A DNA stretch of 7,228 nucleotides from Actinomycetota bacterium (GTDB taxonomy: Bacteria; Actinomycetota; Acidimicrobiia; Acidimicrobiales; JAMCPL01), in contig JAMCPC010000071.1 in assembly GCA_023379725.1 (NCBI GenBank), positions 2,545 through 9,772 on the forward strand. Reading direction: 5' to 3'. Shown here piece by piece: positions 1 to 4,723 of this stretch (position 1 is its first letter; every line of letters starts with the position of its first letter). Below the pieces are notes generated by a model. It made no database searches. It saw only the letters and a program-made list of their open reading frames with translations, and was not told the DNA's origin. Made by a program: the position numbers and the translations under genes.

Positions 1-999
1 CGCATTGAGGACATGCTCAAATCTGGACAGATGGTAATGTGTCAGGTAACTAAAAACCCTATAGGTGAGAAGGGTGCCAGGCTTACCCAAGAGGTATCTA
101 TTCCAGGTCGTTTTGTGGTGATGGTACCGAATTCAGCGATGTTTGGAATCTCCAGGCGTATTGAGGGGAATGAACGCAAGCGCCTACGCAGGATTATTGA
201 TGAAGCCAAGCCTGATGGAGTTGGTATTATAGCTCGTACCGCTGCTCAGGGTGCCAGTGCAGATGAAATCAGGGATGACATTGCGAGGCTTGCCAGTACC
301 TGGGAGGATATCTCTGCACATGCTGTAAATTGTTCAGGACCGGAATTACTGTACAGAGAGCCCGATCTGGCAATTAAAATAATCAGAGAAGAGCTGAATG
401 AAGATTACCGCCTGCTGATTATTGACAATCATGCCATCTATTCACAGGTGAAGGATTATGTGGATGCTGTCAATCCGGGTATGGCTGACAGGGTGGAGTT
501 TTACGACCAAAGTGCCAATGAGATTCCTCTATTCGAGCGTTATCATGTTCATAGCCAGTTACATAAATCAATTGATCGTAAGGTATGGCTACCCTCGGGT
601 GGATCGCTTATTATCGATCGCACGGAAGCACTTACTGTCATAGATGTGAATACCAGTAAAAATGTCGGTACTTCCAACCTGGAAGAGACCGTCTTTATGA
701 ATAATCTCGAGGCTGCAGAGGAGATCGCGCGGCAACTGCGTCTACGTGACATAGGTGGGATAATCGTCATAGACTTTATCGACATGGAGATTCGGGAGAA
801 CAGGGATAAGGTTGCGGCAGCCTTTCGTTCGGCACTTGCCAGAGATAAGACCAGGACACAGGTGTTTGACATTTCAGAGCTGGGCCTGATAGAGATGACC
901 CGTAAGCGGGTCTCTGAAGGCATGGTCGAATCTATGTCGCATGTCTGTCCTACCTGTTCTGGTACCGGGATGGTGCTGGACCAGACACTGATGTCATGA
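1..999 (+). CDS. rne: Ribonuclease E/G family endoribonuclease, 3' part (5' end outside window)
   Basis: The frame is open from base 1 and runs 332 codons to TGA at 997-999, so the N-terminal part is cut by the window edge. RNase E/G cleaves single-stranded RNA, usually in AU-rich regions, and acts in mRNA decay and rRNA/tRNA processing. The visible part starts near the end of the S1 domain (GQMVMCQVTKNPIGEKGA) and continues through the RNase H-like and DNase I-like regions. Two catalytic metal-binding aspartates are present, in EALTVIDVNTSK (codon 643-645) and IIVIDFIDME (codon 772-774), 43 residues apart as in E. coli RNase E. The zinc-link CPTCSGTG has its cysteines at codons 946 and 955. 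The protein stops 13 residues after the second cysteine, so the small C-terminal domain of E. coli RNase E and G is absent. From this fragment rne and rng cannot be separated; rne is chosen from the actinobacterial neighbourhood next to rplU. Confidence 0.95.
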   Translation, partial: RIEDMLKSGQMVMCQVTKNPIGEKGARLTQEVSIPGRFVVMVPNSAMFGISRRIEGNERKRLRRIIDEAKPDGVGIIARTAAQGASADEIRDDIARLASTWEDISAHAVNCSGPELLYREPDLAIKIIREELNEDYRLLIIDNHAIYSQVKDYVDAVNPGMADRVEFYDQSANEIPLFERYHVHSQLHKSIDRKVWLPSGGSLIIDRTEALTVIDVNTSKNVGTSNLEETVFMNNLEAAEEIARQLRLRDIGGIIVIDFIDMEIRENRDKVAAAFRSALARDKTRTQVFDISELGLIEMTRKRVSEGMVESMSHVCPTCSGTGMVLDQTLMS

Positions 1000-1225
1000 G
1001 GCATATTACGGCAATGCCCCTTTATGACCTTTATGACGGCTACGGTGAACCTCCTCATAGGTAAACCTCCCGCCCTTACAGACTTAATCAAAGCCGTGTT
1101 TGATCAATGAGCTGAGTGCAGCATACACTTGTATTCTGGCTCTGCCAGGATGTTGTGATTCCGTCAGTGGTCATTATGCAGTGGCGATTCGCACTGCCCC
1201 ATGCGTATAGGCTATACTGGTTCTC
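1000..1225 (+). other. Non-coding spacer between rne and rplU
   Basis: No convincing gene lies in these 226 bases. From left to right I see: a weak 5-bp inverted repeat GGCAT/ATGCC (1000-1004 and 1014-1018) right after the rne stop; a 9-bp tandem repeat CTTTATGAC at 1020-1028 and 1029-1037; an AT-rich hairpin TTAATCAAA-N6-TTTGATCAA at 1084-1107 with one mismatch; and an imperfect inverted repeat at 1178-1197 (GCAGTG/CACTGC, extended by CG/CG with one bulged G) lying where the -35 region of the rplU promoter would be. None is followed by a T-run, so I do not call a classical intrinsic terminator. Confidence 0.6.
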
Positions 1226-1226
1226 G
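1213..1226 (+). promoter_or_regulatory. Putative rplU promoter: -10 TATACT with a leaderless start
   Basis: TATACT at 1213-1218 is one base from the TATAAT consensus and fits the actinobacterial TANNNT pattern. Seven bases separate it from the rplU GTG at 1226, so transcription would begin at or next to the start codon. No Shine-Dalgarno sequence precedes this GTG, which agrees with a leaderless mRNA, a common arrangement in Actinomycetota. No good -35 box is seen; TTCGCA at 1188-1193 is a poor match with a 19-bp spacer. The imperfect inverted repeat at 1178-1197 covers the -35 region and might be an operator. Confidence 0.5.
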
Positions 1227-1648
1227 TGTATGCAATAATAAACATTGGTGGAAAGCAAGAACGCGTAAGCGTAGGTGATGTAGTCCGTGTCGAGCGCTTG
1301 GGGGAAGAGAGCGGAAGCTTGGTAGACTTGGAGTCTGTGCTTGTAGTGGACGGTGATGATGTACGTGTGATGCCTGATGACTTGAGAGAGGTAAGAGTTT
1401 CGGGTGTCGTGGTCGGTGAGGAACTCGGTGAGAAGATACGAGGCTTTACCTACAAGCCAAAGACCAGGTCGAGGAGGCGTTATGGGCATCGTCAAATGTA
1501 TTCGCTGGTGCAGATTGAGTCCATTTCAGGTCCTGGTATCCATGTGAACAATGACCAGGATGGTGAGGTAAATGCTAGTGGCACAGGTGGTCGCAGCGTG
1601 GATCCGGTAGCCAGTGCAGTTACGGTTGTAGACGGAGACGGAGATTAG
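1226..1648 (+). CDS. rplU: 50S ribosomal protein L21 with C-terminal extension
   Basis: L21 binds 23S rRNA (with L20 in E. coli) in the large ribosomal subunit. The N-terminus YAIINIGGKQERVSVGDVV is the conserved L21 opening, and the KIRGFTYKPKTRSRRRYGHRQ segment is the basic rRNA-binding stretch near the end of the core. The product is 140 residues against about 103 for typical L21. The core ends near residue 103 (ISGPGIHV), and the remaining 37 or so residues are Gly/Ser/Val/Asp-rich without a recognisable domain, finishing in an acidic DGDGD. The GTG start is set by the conserved N-terminus; no ribosome binding site precedes it, and a -10-like box lies just upstream. The stop codon overlaps the rpmA Shine-Dalgarno sequence, so rplU and rpmA are very likely co-transcribed. 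Confidence 0.97.
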   Translation: MYAIINIGGKQERVSVGDVVRVERLGEESGSLVDLESVLVVDGDDVRVMPDDLREVRVSGVVVGEELGEKIRGFTYKPKTRSRRRYGHRQMYSLVQIESISGPGIHVNNDQDGEVNASGTGGRSVDPVASAVTVVDGDGD

Positions 1649-1652
1649 GAGG
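1647..1652 (+). promoter_or_regulatory. Shine-Dalgarno sequence of rpmA
   Basis: AGGAGG is a perfect anti-16S match and lies 5 bases before the rpmA GTG at 1658. It shares two bases with the rplU TAG stop, which suggests translational coupling. It also settles the GTG at 1658 over the GTG at 1656, which is in another frame. Confidence 0.85.
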
Positions 1653-1657
1653 CAGGT

Positions 1658-1903
1658 GTGTCCAAGACTAAAGGTGGAGGCTCTACCAAAAACGGGAGAG
1701 ACAGCCAAGCACAGAGGCTTGGTGTGAAGGTATTTGATGGCACTCCCGTCAGGGCAGGGGCCATTATTGTACGCCAACGTGGTACCAAGTTCCATCCGGG
1801 AAACCATGTCGGCAGAGGCAGGGACGATACGCTCTTTGCCCTTACTGACGGTTCGGTGAAGTTTGGTACTCGTAACGGGAGGCGTCTGGTAGACGTCGTG
1901 TGA
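1658..1903 (+). CDS. rpmA: 50S ribosomal protein L27
   Basis: L27 sits in the large subunit with its N-terminal tail reaching towards the peptidyl transferase centre, where it helps place tRNA. The 81 residues match the family almost throughout: KGGGSTKNGRDSQAQRLGVK at the N-terminus, then IIVRQRGTKFHPGNHVGRGRDDTLFAL, and a slightly short C-terminus ending VKFGTRNGRRLVDVV (typical length about 85). There is no Firmicutes-type cleaved N-terminal extension. The GTG start is supported by AGGAGG five bases upstream and by the conserved beginning. The last codons and the TGA form the left arm of a perfect CRP-type palindrome. Confidence 0.98.
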   Translation: MSKTKGGGSTKNGRDSQAQRLGVKVFDGTPVRAGAIIVRQRGTKFHPGNHVGRGRDDTLFALTDGSVKFGTRNGRRLVDVV

Positions 1904-1916
1904 ATATGGTCACACG
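1897..1916. promoter_or_regulatory. CRP/GlxR-type operator upstream of obgE
   Basis: The sequence TGTGAATATGGTCACA at 1899-1914 has both perfect CRP half-sites, TGTGA and TCACA, with the canonical 6-bp spacer. The symmetry extends one more C-G pair on each side beyond GTGTGA/TCACAC, giving 7-bp arms at 1897-1903 and 1910-1916. This is the consensus of E. coli CRP and of the actinobacterial homologues GlxR and Rv3676. The centre (1906.5) is 41.5 bp upstream of the obgE GTG. The left arm overlaps the last codons and stop of rpmA. An RNA hairpin is also possible, but no U-run follows, so a terminator is unlikely. Confidence 0.6.
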
Positions 1917-1934
1917 CACATAGCAACATAGCGA

Positions 1935-1947
1935 TAACAGTACTGTT
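1935..1947 (+). promoter_or_regulatory. Putative obgE promoter -10 region inside a 12-bp palindrome
   Basis: obgE has no Shine-Dalgarno sequence. TAACAG at 1935-1940 stands 7 bases before the GTG, the same gap as the TATACT box of rplU. It is a weak -10 (TA at the start, no final T), as might be expected of an activator-dependent promoter with the CRP-type site at -41.5. The perfect palindrome AACAGTACTGTT (1936-1947) covers the -10 region and ends at the base before the start codon, so a repressor could bind here too. The promoter reading is inference from geometry. Confidence 0.35.
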
Positions 1948-3375
1948 GTGTCAGTTTTCGTAGATGAAGCTCAGGTCCACCTGAAGGCCGGTGACGGTGG
2001 GGCAGGTGCTGTGTCGTTTAGGCGTGAGGCACATGAAGACAAGGGAGGTCCTGACGGTGGTGACGGTGGCAAGGGTGGAGATGTTTGGCTAGTTGCCGAC
2101 AGTGGGCGGTCATCATTAGTGGCCTTTCGAGATCATCCATTCCACAGAGCACAGGACGGCGTTAGGGGTGGAGGAAAAAGAAGGCATGGGCAAAATGGTA
2201 CAGATCTGTATGTAGCTGTTCCAGTTGGGACGGTGGTACGTGATCTGGAGGGCTCTGTCGTATGCGATCTATCTGGTAGCGGTGATGTCTGGCTCGGAGC
2301 TCGTGGTGGGCGACCCGGAAGAGGTAATGCAAGATTCTTGACCAATGCCAGGCGTGCTCCTCGTTTTGCTGAATTGGCTGAGCATGGCGAAGAACGTTGG
2401 TACGACCTTGAGCTGAAACTACTGGCAGACGTAGCCATAGTAGGTTTTCCCAATGCCGGAAAATCGACTTTAATATCGAGAGTCTCTGCGGCCAAGCCAA
2501 GAATAGCTGATTATCCATTTACTACACTTGAGCCTCATTTGGGTGTAGTGAGAGTACCGTCAGACGCTTCCGGAGACTATGATGATTTCGTAATTGCAGA
2601 TATTCCAGGTATTATACCGGGGGCTGCTCAAGGGCGAGGGCTGGGACTTAAGTTCTTGCGTCATATCGAAAGGGCATCAATACTGCTGCTTTTGATTGAT
2701 ATGAGCGATATGGCCGAAATGCCTCCGACCGATCAGATACATTCCATCCTGTCTGAGCTGGAGCAGTACAATCCCCATCTCTTGGAGCGTCCCCGTCTGA
2801 TAGTCGGGTCACGGATAGACATGGCAGGGATGGCAGGGACGGCAGGGATGGCAGGAATCAATGTGCCTACAGATGATCGGATAGAAATTACTATATCGTC
2901 AGTCGTTGGGCAGGGAATCGACCAGATGCTGTTTCGATTGAATGCCATGCTGAAAGAGGTGCGTTCATCTACAACGGTCTTGGCAGGGGCTTCGCCATCT
3001 GATTCACTATCGGGAGGGATTCCTGTCCCTGAATCTGCTTCCGTGGTTGCTCCAGCTTTGGTACACCATGTAGTTGTCCATCGTCCTATGCCGGAAGGCA
3101 TTACGATAAGCAGAGATACAGACGGGGCACTTACCGTCTCGGGGCGTGACGTACTTCGAGCAGTTGCATTGACCGGTCTTGATGATGTGGATACGGCAAT
3201 GTATGTATCGCATAAGCTAGACAGACTGGGTGTCGACAAAGCTCTAAAGAAGGCTGGCGCCAGGGGTGGAGATTTGGTCAGGATTGGTGACGTTGAGTTT
3301 ACTTACTATGACGAAGGGAGTGTAGCCGTGGCTCCCCTTTCCGCTTCGACCAGGAGGCAGCGGCCCAGTGAGTAA
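1948..3375 (+). CDS. obgE: Obg family GTPase (ribosome assembly GTPase ObgE/CgtA)
   Basis: Obg is an essential GTPase that binds the 50S subunit late in assembly and links ribosome maturation to (p)ppGpp and growth control. The 475 residues carry all three domains: the glycine-rich Obg fold (1 to about 158, with GDGGAGAVSFRRE and GGDGGKGGDVWL), the G domain, and the actinobacterial-type OCT domain (about 373-455, with LDRLGVDKALKKAGARGGDLVRIGDVEF). In the G domain, G1 is GFPNAGKST (166-174), G2 is the TT in YPFTTLEPHLG (192-193), G3 is DIPG (218-221) and G5 is SSV (317-319). G4 is unusual: SRID (288-291) stands where NKxD is expected, directly followed by a MAG tripeptide repeat (292-303). 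The GTG start fits the conserved VFVDEAQVHLKAGDGG beginning. No ribosome binding site is present; a CRP-type site and a weak -10 lie upstream, so obgE may start its own transcript that reads into proB. Confidence 0.97.
   Translation: MSVFVDEAQVHLKAGDGGAGAVSFRREAHEDKGGPDGGDGGKGGDVWLVADSGRSSLVAFRDHPFHRAQDGVRGGGKRRHGQNGTDLYVAVPVGTVVRDLEGSVVCDLSGSGDVWLGARGGRPGRGNARFLTNARRAPRFAELAEHGEERWYDLELKLLADVAIVGFPNAGKSTLISRVSAAKPRIADYPFTTLEPHLGVVRVPSDASGDYDDFVIADIPGIIPGAAQGRGLGLKFLRHIERASILLLLIDMSDMAEMPPTDQIHSILSELEQYNPHLLERPRLIVGSRIDMAGMAGTAGMAGINVPTDDRIEITISSVVGQGIDQMLFRLNAMLKEVRSSTTVLAGASPSDSLSGGIPVPESASVVAPALVHHVVVHRPMPEGITISRDTDGALTVSGRDVLRAVALTGLDDVDTAMYVSHKLDRLGVDKALKKAGARGGDLVRIGDVEFTYYDEGSVAVAPLSASTRRQRPSE
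2821..2856 (+). repeat. Four tandem 9-bp units inside obgE
   Basis: Units 2821-2829 and 2830-2838 are both ATGGCAGGG, 2839-2847 is ACGGCAGGG and 2848-2856 is ATGGCAGGA. They encode MAG-MAG-TAG-MAG in frame (residues 292-303), right after the G4 motif. Near-perfect short units that keep the frame point to replication slippage, and copy number may vary between strains. Confidence 0.9.
3352..3357 (+). promoter_or_regulatory. Shine-Dalgarno sequence at the obgE-proB junction
   Basis: AGGAGG lies inside the end of obgE. It is 10 bases before the GTG at 3368 in the first copy of the junction repeat, but 29 bases before the GTG at 3387 that opens the real proB frame. It looks like the original proB ribosome binding site, displaced by the duplication at 3363-3396. 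Confidence 0.55.
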
Positions 3376-3396
3376 AGAGCAGCCCAGTGAGTAAAG
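3363..3396 (+). repeat. 15-bp direct repeat, 19-bp period, spanning obgE stop and proB start
   Basis: GCCCAGTGAGTAAAG occurs at 3363-3377 and again at 3382-3396. Copy 1 contains the obgE stop (TAA at 3373-3375); copy 2 contains the proB start (GTG at 3387-3389). A single copy carries both signals in the right frames (AGT GAG TAA for the obgE end and GTG AGT AAA for the proB start), so the ancestral junction probably overlapped by 8 bases. Because 19 is not a multiple of three, the copy-1 GTG now opens an 8-codon frame (3368-3394) that ends within the first codons of proB. Confidence 0.9.
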
Positions 3397-4499
3397 GATC
3401 AGATCGTCCCCAAAGTGTGGTGGTCAAGATTGGATCGTCATCCGTTACTACAGGAGGTGGCAATATATCGATGGAAGCCATCTCCAAGCTGTGCGACGAA
3501 ATTACCCGTGCCATTCACGGGGGTCATCAGATCATTCTGGTCAGTTCTGGTGCAATTGCATCCGGTCTCTCCTTCCTTGACTTTTCTGCTCGGCCGAATG
3601 ATATCGTTACTCTTCAAGCCGTAGCATCCGTAGGCCAGCACAAGCTGATGCAGGCATACGGTGATGAATTTTCTGAAAGGGGAGTAGTGGTAGGTCAGAT
3701 CCTGTTGGGATCTCTGGATTTTGCCAACCGTGCTCAGTATTTACATGCACGCCGTACCTTGGCTAAGATGCTTGAGCTTGGGATACTACCGATAGTAAAT
3801 GAAAACGATGCTACATCGGATGACGAGATACGTTTCGGGGATAATGATCGTCTGGCTGCACTGGTGGCTCATATGGTATCTGCAGATTTGCTCGTTCTTC
3901 TTACCGATACGCAGGGTCTGCATACCGGAGATCCAAGGGTGCATGAGGATGCTTCGCTTATTGAAGAGGTGAAGGAGATAGATGAGGCACTGGAGTCACT
4001 GGCAGGCGGTCCGGGCAGTGTATCGGGGTCCGGTGGTATGGCATCAAAATTGCAAGCTGCAAAGATAGCAACGTGGTCTGGCGTGGAAACCGTTATAGCC
4101 GATGCAAGTCTGACCAATGTATTGGAAATGTGTATAGACCGTACTGCAGGATTGGGAACGGTATTCAGGGCACGTTCCAGGCTACTCTCAGCACGTAAAC
4201 TGTGGATAGCTTTTGCCGTGCTCTCGTCGGGAACGCTTGTTGTGGACGATGGAGCCAGAGAGGCAATCGTAGGGATGGAAGCGTCTCTTCTCAGTGCTGG
4301 CGTAAAGGACGTACATGGTGTCTTTGGTGAGGGAGATGCTGTGGAGATAGCGGGTCCTGATGAGAGAGTGTTTGCAAAGGGTCTTGTCTCCTATGGATCC
4401 AGGGAGATAGGGACATTTGCAGGGAAGAATAGCCAGTTGTTGCCTATAGGCGTCTCTCCCGAAGTAGTACACAAGGACGACCTTGTCATTCTGGAGTGA
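3387..4499 (+). CDS. proB: Glutamate 5-kinase
   Basis: ProB phosphorylates L-glutamate with ATP to gamma-glutamyl phosphate, the first and usually proline-inhibited step of proline synthesis in the cytosol. The 370 residues (E. coli 367) show an amino acid kinase domain followed by a PUA domain. Kinase signatures in order: VVVKIGSSSVT (nucleotide-binding start), ILVSSGAIASG, QAVASVGQHKLMQAY, NENDATSDDEIRFGDNDRLA from residue 138 (substrate binding and catalysis), LLTDTQGLHTGDPR and GSGGMASK (214-221). The PUA region runs from about residue 274 (SSGTLVVDDGAREAIV) to the end. The GTG at 3387 is chosen because it starts the conserved frame a few residues before VVVKIG; it has only a weak AAAGAG-type sequence close by. 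Initiation may depend on coupling to obgE, whose stop lies 11 bases upstream, or to the 8-codon frame at 3368. Confidence 0.97.
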   Translation: MSKGSDRPQSVVVKIGSSSVTTGGGNISMEAISKLCDEITRAIHGGHQIILVSSGAIASGLSFLDFSARPNDIVTLQAVASVGQHKLMQAYGDEFSERGVVVGQILLGSLDFANRAQYLHARRTLAKMLELGILPIVNENDATSDDEIRFGDNDRLAALVAHMVSADLLVLLTDTQGLHTGDPRVHEDASLIEEVKEIDEALESLAGGPGSVSGSGGMASKLQAAKIATWSGVETVIADASLTNVLEMCIDRTAGLGTVFRARSRLLSARKLWIAFAVLSSGTLVVDDGAREAIVGMEASLLSAGVKDVHGVFGEGDAVEIAGPDERVFAKGLVSYGSREIGTFAGKNSQLLPIGVSPEVVHKDDLVILE

Positions 4500-4516
4500 T
4501 TGTCGTATTGTAGCGC

Positions 4517-4550
4517 CTCGTAAGTAGCATACTGTCTCGTAAATAGCGTA
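4517..4550 (+). repeat. Imperfect tandem repeat with a 19-bp period
   Basis: CTCGTAAGTAGCATA (4517-4531) and CTCGTAAATAGCGTA (4536-4550) agree in 13 of 15 bases and are offset by 19 bp. The divergence suggests an older duplication than the neighbouring 20-bp repeat. Confidence 0.7.
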
Positions 4551-4558
4551 ATGCTGTT

Positions 4559-4604
4559 TAGTGCTTGGAAGTGGAGATAAGAGCCGGTAAGCTCCCAAGC
4601 ACTA
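4559..4604 (+). repeat. Inverted repeat with 10-bp arms (possible hairpin)
   Basis: TAGTGCTTGG at 4559-4568 is the exact reverse complement of CCAAGCACTA at 4595-4604, with a 26-base loop. The same right arm is repeated at 4615-4624, so two mutually exclusive hairpins can form in RNA. This could be an attenuator-like switch between proB and proA or a by-product of duplication; no terminator U-run is seen. Confidence 0.5.
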
Positions 4605-4630
4605 CCAAAAGTTCCCAAGCACTACCAAGG
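4591..4630 (+). repeat. Two tandem 20-bp units
   Basis: Units 4591-4610 and 4611-4630 share TCCCAAGCACTACCAA (4593-4608 and 4613-4628). They differ only at position 2 (C/T) and at the last two bases (AA/GG). The GG of the second unit creates an AAGG that could act as a ribosome binding site for the short ORF starting at 4637. Confidence 0.9.
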
Positions 4631-4636
4631 CGCAGC

Positions 4637-4717
4637 ATGACCAGAGAAGACATTATCCAGCCCGTAGGAACTCACAGCTATTTGCGGGATGGGTCGCTCT
4701 TATCGGATAGACTGTAA
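4637..4717 (+). CDS. Possible 26-residue leader ORF before proA
   Basis: An ATG at 4637 opens a 26-codon frame (MTREDIIQPVGTHS... ending LLSDRL) that stops with TAA at 4715-4717, six bases before the proA ATG. AAGG at 4627-4630 stands 6 bases upstream of this ATG as a partial Shine-Dalgarno sequence, whereas proA itself has none. It could supply translation to proA by stop-start coupling. The peptide has only one proline, so it is not a classical proline attenuator, and it resembles no family I know. It may equally be a chance frame. Confidence 0.25.
   Translation: MTREDIIQPVGTHSYLRDGSLLSDRL
4708..4713 (+). promoter_or_regulatory. Weak candidate -10 box for proA
   Basis: TAGACT fits the TANNNT pattern and ends 10 bases before the proA ATG, which would give an mRNA with a leader of only a few bases. 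No convincing -35 element is seen. It is offered because the 224-nt spacer and the lack of a ribosome binding site at proA make a separate promoter plausible. Confidence 0.25.
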
Positions 4718-4723
4718 ATAGCT

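Larger units (their letters stand above)
4500..4723 (+). other. Repeat-rich spacer between proB and proA
   Basis: These 224 bases contain no recognisable gene family. They hold an imperfect tandem repeat (4517-4550), an inverted repeat whose left arm can pair with either copy of a second tandem repeat (4559-4630), a possible 26-codon leader ORF (4637-4717) and a -10-like TAGACT (4708-4713) close to proA. The 9-mer GTAAATAGC occurs at 4539-4547 and again at 4714-4722, just before the proA ATG. No T-run follows the inverted repeat, and the conserved T-box sequence is absent. Confidence 0.6.

Noticed and set aside
1000..1020. Intrinsic terminator after rne
   Set aside because: The GGCAT/ATGCC stem has only 5 pairs with a 9-base loop and is followed by CCTTTATG, not a T-run.
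549..1495. Minus-strand frames opposite rne and across the rne-rplU spacer and rplU (549-1091 and 1088-1495)
   Set aside because: They cover conserved plus-strand coding sequence, show no domain and have no ribosome binding site I could support.
1897..1916. Reading the rpmA-obgE palindrome as a terminator hairpin
   Set aside because: A 7-bp stem with a 6-base loop is possible, but the next bases are CACATAGC with no T-run, while both arms match the CRP consensus exactly.
1941..1946. TACTGT as the obgE -10 box
   Set aside because: It fits TANNNT, but would place the transcription start a few bases inside the coding region, after the only reasonable start codon.
1936..1947. LexA/SOS box
   Set aside because: The actinobacterial SOS box is CGAAC-N4-GTTCG; AACAGTACTGTT lacks the GAAC/GTTC arms.
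4500..4723. T-box or classical proline attenuator before proA
   Set aside because: No conserved T-box antiterminator sequence, no proline-rich leader peptide and no terminator U-run.
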